From NCBI GenBank assembly GCA_937877465.1, contig CALFIT010000206.1, positions 1 to 6,469 of the forward strand: a DNA stretch of 6,469 nt, read 5' to 3'. Shown here piece after piece: positions 1 to 5,492 of the stretch (its first letter is position 1; each line of letters begins with the position of its first letter). The notes under the pieces were generated by a model. That model did no database searches, had not been told where the DNA came from, and saw only the letters and a program-made list of their open reading frames with translations. This DNA is from an uncultured Bacteroidales bacterium. Its GTDB lineage: Bacteria > Bacteroidota > Bacteroidia > Bacteroidales > F082. The translations under genes were made by a program, and so were the position numbers.

Positions 1-2081
1 GCGGCAAGAAAGCCAGCACCTATCTGTTTGACTTCCAGAAAGTCAGTTCGTTCTCGTATGCCCACAAGAGCCGCAAGATCGTCCTTGCCGCCACCCGCAT
101 GGGCAAGCCCGACATCTACGTCTACAACCTGTTTTCCAACACCTTGGAGCAAATCACCAACGACTGGCACACCGACCTCTCCCCCGTCTTCACCTTCGAC
201 GACCGCCAAATCGTGTTCAGCTCGAACCGCGACAACGACACCTTGAAGGCTGACGACCCGATTGGCTTCCAAAACAAGCAGTTCGACCTCTACGCCTATA
301 ATTATAGTGCGGAATATGGAATGCGGAATGCGGAAGGCAAGGTGTTGCATAACTTGACGCAGCAGCGGTTCTCCAACAACATCCTGCCCGAGCCTTTGAA
401 GGACGGCAGCCTGCTCTACCTGAACGACACGAGCGGCTACTACAACCTCTACCAAATCCGCTTCGACAGCGCCATCAGCCACATCGACACCATCGTGCAT
501 TACCGCTATTTCGGCAAGCGTGAGCAACTTACGGACTATTCCGCCAACATCATCGACTACAGCTACCAGCCGCGCGACCACAAGGCAGCGATGCTCATGG
601 CCGACAGAAACGGAGAGAAGTTCTTCATGTCGCCCATCCTGCGCGGCAAGGCGATAGGGCTTAGCCAGATGAGTCCCTACGCACAGAAACGTTTGCTTAC
701 CGAGCTGATACAGAGAGAGAAAGACACCGTCGCCGAACCCACGACGAGGCATCGTTTTGCGACCAGCTACCGCTATGCGCGGCGCAAGCAGCCCGTCGGC
801 GGGCCGATGGGCAACGACTCGACGGCCTTTGTGCAACAGAATGCCACGCTTCCCAAGAAGCCTTTGAAGAGAGACACCATCCAGCGTCCCAACAACTACT
901 ATGTGGAACTCTTCGCCGACCAGCTGATGAGCCAAATCGACTTCACCAGCATGAACTACAGCTACCAGCCATTTACAGGCGGCTACTCCCCCATCTACCT
1001 CAACTCGGGCCTCAACGTCTTTCTCGGCACCACGATGAAAGACCTCATGGAAGACTATAAAATAGAACTCGGCGTGAAGCTCAACACCAGCCTCACCAAC
1101 AACGAATACATGCTGCGCTTCAGCGACTTCAGCAAGCGCTTGGACAAGAGCATCACGCTGCACCGCTATGTCACCGACAGCTACACGAGTTACTACTACC
1201 GCACCATCACCAACGAGGGCTTCTACACGCTCAGCTATCCTTTCAGCGAGATCCTGAGCGTCAGGGGCACGGCCATCTACCGCAACGACCAAACCGTCAA
1301 TTTGGCCATCGACGACTACAGCCTTGCCGACAGGGACGTGTTTGAAAACTGGGGCGGGCTACGCGCCGAGCTCGTCTACGACAACTCGAAGCGCATCGGG
1401 ACCAACCTGCGCGTGGGTGCAAGGGGGAAAGTCTTCGCCGAATACCACCAGAAGATTGCCAAAAACACCGCCAACCTCGTCGTGGCCGGCTTCGACTACC
1501 GCCACTACACCCGCATCAGCCGCACTTTCATCTGGGCCAACCGCATTGCGGGCAGCACCTCATTCGGGCAAAACAAGCTCATCTATTACATGGGCGGTGT
1601 CGACAACTGGATCTTGGCCACCTTCGACACGGGCACGCCCATCGACTACAGCCAGAACTACGCCTACCAGACCCTTGCCACCAACATGCGCGGCTTCGGG
1701 CAGAACATCCGCAACGGCAACAACTTCGTCGTCGTCAACAGCGAGCTGCGTTTCCCCGTGTTCAGCTACTTCACGGACCGGCCCATCAACCTCAAGTTCA
1801 TCAGGGACTTCCAAGTGGTGGCTTTCGGCGACCTTGGCACGGCATGGACGGGATGGAACCCCTACAGCCCCGACAACTCGCTCTTCAACACCCACATCAC
1901 CGATGGCGGACTCAACATCACCGTCACGGAGATGAAAGAGCCTTTGGTGGGCGGCATCGGATTCGGCCTGCGCACCAGTATCTTCGGTTATTTCGTCAGG
2001 GGCGACGTGGCATGGGGCATCGAAGACGGACAGATCGCGAAGCGTCCGCGCTTCCATCTGTCGTTCAACTTGGATTTCTGA
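1..2081 (+). CDS. TolB-like propeller / BamA-like outer-membrane barrel protein, 5' end missing
   Basis: The reading frame is open from the left edge (first complete codon at base 3) to TGA at 2079-2081, giving 692 visible residues; the true start lies outside the window. The first ~60 residues look like PD40/WD40-like propeller repeats, with 'KPDIYVYNL', 'LEQITNDWHTDLSPVF' and 'DDRQIVFSSNRDND', as in TolB. A low-complexity linker follows at about residues 225-290. From about residue 335 onward the chain is amphipathic beta-strand-rich. It shows features of Omp85/D15 barrels: an RGF tripeptide (residues 563-565), 'NSELRFPVF', 'FGDLGTAW', 'GIGFGLR', 'GYFVRGDVAWG', and a C-terminal phenylalanine after 'FHLSFNLDF', typical of a barrel insertion signal. 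I infer an outer-membrane protein with a periplasmic propeller; the substrate or partner is unknown. Codons are strongly C-ending except near 294-341, where a heptad array is translated. Similar fusions are often annotated as TolB-like or peptidase-S9-like proteins in Bacteroidota; no protease triad is visible here. Confidence 0.85.
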   Translation, partial: GKKASTYLFDFQKVSSFSYAHKSRKIVLAATRMGKPDIYVYNLFSNTLEQITNDWHTDLSPVFTFDDRQIVFSSNRDNDTLKADDPIGFQNKQFDLYAYNYSAEYGMRNAEGKVLHNLTQQRFSNNILPEPLKDGSLLYLNDTSGYYNLYQIRFDSAISHIDTIVHYRYFGKREQLTDYSANIIDYSYQPRDHKAAMLMADRNGEKFFMSPILRGKAIGLSQMSPYAQKRLLTELIQREKDTVAEPTTRHRFATSYRYARRKQPVGGPMGNDSTAFVQQNATLPKKPLKRDTIQRPNNYYVELFADQLMSQIDFTSMNYSYQPFTGGYSPIYLNSGLNVFLGTTMKDLMEDYKIELGVKLNTSLTNNEYMLRFSDFSKRLDKSITLHRYVTDSYTSYYYRTITNEGFYTLSYPFSEILSVRGTAIYRNDQTVNLAIDDYSLADRDVFENWGGLRAELVYDNSKRIGTNLRVGARGKVFAEYHQKIAKNTANLVVAGFDYRHYTRISRTFIWANRIAGSTSFGQNKLIYYMGGVDNWILATFDTGTPIDYSQNYAYQTLATNMRGFGQNIRNGNNFVVVNSELRFPVFSYFTDRPINLKFIRDFQVVAFGDLGTAWTGWNPYSPDNSLFNTHITDGGLNITVTEMKEPLVGGIGFGLRTSIFGYFVRGDVAWGIEDGQIAKRPRFHLSFNLDF
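308..335 (+). repeat. Heptanucleotide tandem array (TGCGGAA x4) inside a coding sequence
   Basis: Four consecutive 7-bp units: TGCGGAA, TATGGAA, TGCGGAA, TGCGGAA. The second differs at two bases. The array is 28 bp long, is not a multiple of three, and is read through as S-A-E-Y-G-M-R-N-A-E. The local codons (TAT AAT TAT AGT GCG ... CGG AAT GCG) differ from the C-ending codons used elsewhere in this gene. This suggests the segment was inserted or expanded in the loop between propeller strands. The unit differs from the AGTT-based heptads in the two spacers downstream. Confidence 0.75.
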
Positions 2082-2657
2082 TCATTCGTAAAAACGGTTT
2101 TCTTTCATGTAACGGAACGCCCGTTCAGGCATGAAATGACGCACGTCGCGCCCTTCCTTGACGCATCGGCGGATGAAGGTCGACGAGACCTCCACGATAG
2201 GGGTTTTCAGGACGGTCACCGACGGATGACGGACAAGGTCGCCCCCGTCGTAGCCCTCGCGAGGAAAGACCAGCAGCTCGTAGTTGTCGAGGATTTTCTG
2301 GTACTCGCGCCAGTTTTTGAAATTTTGCAGGCTGTCCATGCCGCAGACGAAAACAAACCGACAGTCAGGATATTGGTCGGACAAGGCCGTCAAGGTGTTG
2401 ATGGTATACGATGGCGTGGGGAGGTGCATCTCGACATCGCTGACGCGGAAACGTGGGTCGTCGCCGACGGCAAGTTGCACCATCCTGAGGCGTTCTTCGT
2501 CGGCCAACAAGTCCTCTTTTTTCTTCAGCGGGTTTTGTGGCGTGACGACGAACCACAGCTCATCCAAGTCGGAGAACTCGACGAGATAGTTGGCTAACAT
2601 CACATGGCCGTGATGGATGGGGTTGAAGGAGCCGGAGTAGAGGCCGATCGCTTTCAT
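2082..2657 (-). CDS. nadD: Nicotinate-nucleotide adenylyltransferase
   Basis: Complete 191-residue protein, the usual size for bacterial NadD. It transfers AMP from ATP to nicotinate mononucleotide to give NaAD, the penultimate step of NAD synthesis, in the cytoplasm. The nucleotidyltransferase signature 'GSFNPIHHGH' sits at residues 9-18 (family form G-[S/T]-F-x-P-x-H-x-G-H). 'TPQNPLK' (39-45), 'SYTINTL' (83-89), 'GMDSLQNFKNW' (106-116) and the C-terminal 'VSSTFIRR' (157-164, the ISSTxIR motif) all match NadD. The ATG at 2655-2657 is preferred because the protein begins directly with the conserved first strand 'MKAIGLYSGSF'. It is the last gene of the minus-strand run, 53 bp after gmk, and its leader is a heptad repeat array with no Shine-Dalgarno motif. 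Its TGA stop (TCA at 2082-2084) abuts the stop of the convergent propeller-barrel gene with no gap. Confidence 0.95.
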   Translation of the reverse strand: MKAIGLYSGSFNPIHHGHVMLANYLVEFSDLDELWFVVTPQNPLKKKEDLLADEERLRMVQLAVGDDPRFRVSDVEMHLPTPSYTINTLTALSDQYPDCRFVFVCGMDSLQNFKNWREYQKILDNYELLVFPREGYDGGDLVRHPSVTVLKTPIVEVSSTFIRRCVKEGRDVRHFMPERAFRYMKENRFYE

Positions 2658-2704
2658 GAGTTGAGAGTTTAGAGTTGAGAGTTTAGAGTTTAGAGTTTAG
2701 AGTT
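2658..2704. repeat. Heptad array GAGTTTA/GAGTTGA filling the gmk-nadD spacer
   Basis: Six perfect 7-bp units of form GAGTT[T/G]A occupy 2658-2699, followed by a partial unit GAGTT at 2700-2704. In order, the sixth base reads G,T,G,T,T,T. On the transcribed (minus) strand the units read TAAACTC or TCAACTC, and the last one touches the nadD ATG. Only six bases (2705-2710) separate the array from the gmk stop codon. The array therefore makes up nearly the whole 53-bp spacer and the nadD translation-initiation region. Confidence 0.95.
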
Positions 2705-2710
2705 ACTGTT

Positions 2711-3280
2711 CTAATCGATAAACTCTTGCACTACTTTGAGGATTTCGCGCTTGGCGGTCTCAAGGTCGTCGTTGACGATGGTGCGGTCGAACTTACCTTG
2801 GGCGAACTCGGTCTCCCACTCGGCCTTGGCCACGCGTTTCTCTATCTCCTCCATCGCGTCGGTGCCGCGTTTGACGAGTCGCTCGCGCAACACCTCTACC
2901 GACGGCGCTTGGATGAAGACCGACAGGGCTTGTTCGCCGTAATGCTTCTTGATGTTGACGCCGCCGCACACGTCGACGTCGAAGGCCACATGCTTGCCTT
3001 CGTCCTGCATCTGCGCGACCACGGAGAGCAGCGTGCCATAGCAGCGGCCCGGATAGACCTCCTCCCATTCGAGGAACTCGCCGTTTTCGACCCTTTGCTT
3101 GAAGTCGTCCATGGTGAGGAAATAATACTCGCGGCCATTCACCTCCTCGCCGCGTGGCGGGCGCGTGGTGGCCGAAACCGAGAAGGCCATTTCGGGGATG
3201 TTGGCCATGACGTGATTGAGCAAGGTAGTCTTGCCCGAGCCTGACGGCGCACTGAAGATCAGAAGTTTACCCTTTTTCAT
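2711..3280 (-). CDS. gmk: Guanylate kinase
   Basis: Complete 189-residue protein, close to the normal size for bacterial Gmk. It phosphorylates GMP to GDP with ATP and is required for GTP and dGTP supply, in the cytoplasm. The P-loop 'APSGSGKTT' is at residues 11-19. The GMP-binding region is seen as 'SATTRPPRGEEVNGREYYF' (36-54) and 'FLEWEEVYPGRCYGT' (69-83). 'DVDVCGG' (101-107), 'KRGTD' of the lid (137-141), 'RVAKAEWE' (149-156) and 'NDDLE' (170-174) follow in the usual order. The only mild peculiarity is Cys105 in DVDVCGG, where I would expect a hydrophobic residue or Gln/Trp. The stop is TAG. The start ATG at 3278-3280 lies only nine codons before the P-loop, as in other Gmk proteins. It sits between yicC (143 bp upstream) and nadD (53 bp downstream), both spacers being repeat arrays. 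Confidence 0.96.
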   Translation of the reverse strand: MKKGKLLIFSAPSGSGKTTLLNHVMANIPEMAFSVSATTRPPRGEEVNGREYYFLTMDDFKQRVENGEFLEWEEVYPGRCYGTLLSVVAQMQDEGKHVAFDVDVCGGVNIKKHYGEQALSVFIQAPSVEVLRERLVKRGTDAMEEIEKRVAKAEWETEFAQGKFDRTIVNDDLETAKREILKVVQEFID

Positions 3281-3363
3281 AGTTGTTCAGTTGTTCAGTT
3301 GTTCAGTTACCAGTTTTCAGTTTGCAGTTACCAGTTTGCAGTTACCAGTTTATAGTTTTCAGT
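3281..3363. repeat. Heptad/octamer array AGTTNNN(N), proximal to gmk
   Basis: Next to the gmk start codon are three perfect octamers AGTTGTTC (3281-3304). Eight heptads follow, all beginning with AGTT: AGTTACC (3305), AGTTTTC (3312), AGTTTGC (3319), AGTTACC (3326), AGTTTGC (3333), AGTTACC (3340), AGTTTAT (3347) and AGTTTTC (3354), then a final AGT (3361-3363). AGTT is constant while the other three bases vary among a few alternatives. On the transcribed minus strand the units read NNNAACT and run into the gmk ATG, so no Shine-Dalgarno motif is present. Confidence 0.93.
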
Positions 3364-3377
3364 GGGGAGACTTGGCG

Positions 3378-3423
3378 AACTGCCAACTATCAACTGTCAA
3401 CTGTCAACTGTCAACTGTCAACT
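3378..3423. repeat. Heptad array AACTGTC, inverted relative to the neighbouring array
   Basis: The units are AACTGCC (3378), AACTATC (3385), four perfect copies of AACTGTC (3392-3419) and a final AACT (3420-3423) that abuts the yicC stop codon at 3424. In reverse complement the unit is GACAGTT, i.e. the same AGTT core as the 3281-3363 array but on the opposite strand. Only the short segment 3364-3377 between the two arrays is non-repetitive. Confidence 0.94.
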
Positions 3424-4296
3424 TTATAAAATATTACAAACCTGTTCCTTAATCTTCTCCAATTCGTCCTTCATCTTGACGACGATTTTCTGGATGTTCA
3501 CCTCGTTGGCCTTGGAGCCTAAGGTGTTGATTTCGCGGCCCATCTCTTGGGCTATGAAGCCGAGTTTCTTGCCCGCTTGGTCGTCGTCGCAGCTCTCGGT
3601 GAAGTAGTTGCAATGCTGGCGCAGGCGCACTTTCTCCTCGGTGATGTCGAGCTTTTCGAGATAATAGATGAGTTCCTGCTCGAAGCGGTTCTCGTCGTAC
3701 TGGCCCAAGGTGGTCAGTTCGGCGAGGTTTTTCACCAAGCGTTGCTTGATGACCTCGTGGCGGCTCTTCTCGTAGGGTTCGACTTGTTCCAAAAGGCTGA
3801 GAATCAACTCAACGCGATGCAGCAGGTCTTTCTTCAGGGTCAGTCCTTCCTGGATGCGGAAGCCGTCCACCATCTCCAAGGCTTGGTCGAGGGTTTCGCC
3901 CACCTTGGCCATGAAAGCCTCGTCGTAGTCCTCGGCCTGCACGTTGAAAATGCCCGGCATCTTGAACAAGAGTCCGGCCATGTCGGCGGTCGGGGAAATG
4001 CCAAGTTGCGACGAGATGGACTCGATCTGTTCCTTGTAGGCCTTCACGATGTCGGCATCGATGTGGTAGGTCTGCGTGAGGTCGGTGTCGGTAATGGTGA
4101 CCATTGCATCCACCTTGCCGCGCTGCAACTTGGCCGCTATCCTGTTGCGGAAGTCCAATTCGGCGAAACGCAACTCGTTGGGCACTTTCACTTGCAGATC
4201 CAACTGCTTGCTGTTCAGCGTCTTGACTTCGACGACGATTTTCTTTGCGTTATAGGTCTGTTCGGCTATGCCATAGCCCGTCATGGAACGAATCAT
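3424..4296 (-). CDS. yicC: YicC/YloC family endoribonuclease
   Basis: 290-residue protein, close to the family norm (E. coli YicC is 287). The N-terminus 'MIRSMTGYG' is the family hallmark, so I place the start at 4294-4296. An upstream in-frame ATG at 4336-4338 would add 14 residues and overlap the preceding gene, and is unlikely. The N-terminal YicC_N domain covers about residues 1-155 and includes 'VEVKTLNSKQLDLQVKVP' and 'MPGIF'. The C-terminal DUF1732 domain (about 205-290) contains 'LDITEEKVRLRQH', 'KLGFIAQEMGREINTLGSKA' and a final 'DELEKIKEQVCNI'. E. coli YicC is reported as an endoribonuclease acting on small RNA; the role in Bacteroidota is inferred by homology. It starts 20 bp after the lipoprotein gene and is followed by the repeat-filled spacer to gmk. 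To my recollection a yicC-gmk-nadD order is common in Bacteroidales. Confidence 0.95.
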   Translation of the reverse strand: MIRSMTGYGIAEQTYNAKKIVVEVKTLNSKQLDLQVKVPNELRFAELDFRNRIAAKLQRGKVDAMVTITDTDLTQTYHIDADIVKAYKEQIESISSQLGISPTADMAGLLFKMPGIFNVQAEDYDEAFMAKVGETLDQALEMVDGFRIQEGLTLKKDLLHRVELILSLLEQVEPYEKSRHEVIKQRLVKNLAELTTLGQYDENRFEQELIYYLEKLDITEEKVRLRQHCNYFTESCDDDQAGKKLGFIAQEMGREINTLGSKANEVNIQKIVVKMKDELEKIKEQVCNIL

Positions 4297-4316
4297 AGGA
4301 AAGGACGTTTTGGTTT

Positions 4317-5387
4317 TTACTGTTCGATGAAACCCCAAGGTTGGGCGTAGATGTCGGTGATGGCACGCGACGAAAGGGTGACAGCCTTGGAGATGTTGAT
4401 ACGCGACGAGAACACGCCACGCCCGCCGGCCACGTTGGTGTAGTCGGGGATGGTTTGCGAGAATCCCGTCTGCGAGTTGACCTGGATGTAGGTGTAAAGC
4501 TCGTCGCCGCCCGCCGAGAGGAAGATTCTCATCGGTTTCTTATAGTTGCCCGTGACTTCGACATAGTTGAAATAACGCACCACATTAGGATGGTTGGGGT
4601 CGACCACGGTGTCGGCTCCGATGGCCGTCTTCAGCAGGCGGAAAAGCAGGTTCTCGGAATAGGAATAATAATAGCTGGCGTCTTCGGTCTCCAACTCGTC
4701 GATGTTCTTGGAACCGAAGGAATACGACACCTCCTTGTCGACAAAGGGGCCGCCGTTGAGGGATTCCCTGTAATAGAACACCATTTTCATGTCGTAGAAC
4801 ACGGCGTTGTCGGCAGCCGTAAACTTGATCTTGTTCGCCTTGTCGCTTTCCTCGGCGGCAAAACTGAGGCCTGACGAAACCACCTTGAAGCCCTCGCCGC
4901 CAACCACACCCGTTTCGGCTGAGACGACCTCGTCGCCCTTCTCGACAATGAGCTTATACTTGTATTTCTTGCCGTTGGCATTGGTCTTGAACTTCGCGTC
5001 GGTCCAATACACTTTTTGGTCGGGCGCGTAGAAGACGCCTTCCACCTTGTCGTGGATGGTCATCGTATCGAGAGCGAACACACTGCCCGTAGGCTCGTAA
5101 TTGTTGCCATAAACGGTCATGTATTCCTCGATATAGGCGTTCAGCTTGCCCGGATAGTTGCACGAGTCGGCAATCAGGGCCACCTCGTTGGCATTGATGG
5201 GGTTGTCGTTGCTGCCCGAAAAGGCACGGTTGATGCGGATGAAATTCGTGTCCTGCGAAGCATCGACCAAGCCGTAAATCACGGGAATGTCCTTGTAGTC
5301 GGCATAAAGGTCGACATCCGTGCTACATGCGCTGAAGTAAGCCAAACAAGCCAGCGCGGAAAGAGATAAAAACAATTTCTTCATCAT
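4317..5387 (-). CDS. Secreted lipoprotein of unknown function (possibly DUF4249-like)
   Basis: Complete 356-residue protein starting with two adjacent ATGs (5387 or 5384). The N-terminus 'MMKK' plus a hydrophobic stretch ends in a lipobox 'FSAC' with Cys21 as the lipidation site, so signal peptidase II processing is expected. The residues after Cys21 (STDVD) are acidic, loosely like the Bacteroidota surface-export signal for lipoproteins, so surface exposure is possible but not shown. The mature part is rich in beta-strand patterns and aromatic residues ('KKYKYKLIVEKGDE', 'FYDMKMVFYYRESL', 'SYYYSYSENLLFRLL'). The segment 'IPVIYGLVDASQDTNFIRINRAFSG' and the C-terminal 'GRGVFSSRINI' remind me of DUF4249-type Bacteroidota lipoproteins; this family call is tentative. 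No catalytic motif is recognised. It is the first gene of the probable operon with yicC, gmk and nadD, 20 bp before yicC, and has a promoter-like box upstream. Confidence 0.85.
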   Translation of the reverse strand: MMKKLFLSLSALACLAYFSACSTDVDLYADYKDIPVIYGLVDASQDTNFIRINRAFSGSNDNPINANEVALIADSCNYPGKLNAYIEEYMTVYGNNYEPTGSVFALDTMTIHDKVEGVFYAPDQKVYWTDAKFKTNANGKKYKYKLIVEKGDEVVSAETGVVGGEGFKVVSSGLSFAAEESDKANKIKFTAADNAVFYDMKMVFYYRESLNGGPFVDKEVSYSFGSKNIDELETEDASYYYSYSENLLFRLLKTAIGADTVVDPNHPNVVRYFNYVEVTGNYKKPMRIFLSAGGDELYTYIQVNSQTGFSQTIPDYTNVAGGRGVFSSRINISKAVTLSSRAITDIYAQPWGFIEQ

Positions 5388-5411
5388 TCAAAAGTGGTTG
5401 GTTTGAAAGGG

Positions 5412-5419
5412 CAAAAATA
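5412..5419 (-). promoter_or_regulatory. Bacteroidota -7 promoter box for the lipoprotein-yicC-gmk-nadD run
   Basis: On the minus strand this reads TATTTTTG, an exact match to the Bacteroidota housekeeping -7 consensus TAnnTTTG. It ends 24 bp before the lipoprotein ATG, leaving a short leader. A good -33 TTTG element at the usual distance is not visible, so strength and exact start are uncertain. Confidence 0.55.
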
Positions 5420-5460
5420 GTGTTTTTTTCCAAAACAGCGTTTCACTTCAACATATTTGT

Positions 5461-5468
5461 TATTTTTG
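5461..5468 (+). promoter_or_regulatory. Bacteroidota -7 promoter box for the exported-protein gene
   Basis: TATTTTTG on the plus strand, an exact TAnnTTTG match, 24 bp before the ATG at 5493. It is identical in sequence and distance to the box on the opposite strand at 5412-5419. As there, the -33 element is weak: only a GTTTC-like sequence lies near 5440-5444. Confidence 0.55.
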
Positions 5469-5492
5469 TACCCAAATTCAAACCATAATCCG

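Noticed and set aside
558..970. 14-bp direct repeat TACAGCTACCAGCC at 558-571 and 957-970
   Set aside because: Both copies encode Y-S-Y-Q-P within the same gene using its preferred codons. Two isolated copies 400 bp apart are readily explained by shared residues and codon bias.
2136..2597. 153-codon open frame antisense to nadD
   Set aside because: nadD carries all family motifs in this stretch. The antisense translation shows no family pattern and is explained by GC-rich codon use.
3281..3423. CRISPR array
   Set aside because: Units are 7-8 bp, contiguous and degenerate, with no 25-40-bp repeats, no unique spacers and no cas genes.
4297..4338. Upstream ATG that would extend YicC by 14 residues
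   Set aside because: The family begins at MIRSMTGYG, and the extension would overlap the end of the lipoprotein gene.
3547..4350. Long open frame of 267 codons on the plus strand, antisense to yicC
   Set aside because: It is an exact shadow of yicC, whose domain motifs are unmistakable. The frame stays open because of the codon bias of the real gene, and its translation has no recognisable motif.
5457..5492. TTG at 5457 as start of the exported protein
   Set aside because: It would place the signal peptide behind a 12-residue non-basic extension and put the coding start upstream of the -7 box. ATG 5493 gives a standard MKK signal peptide.
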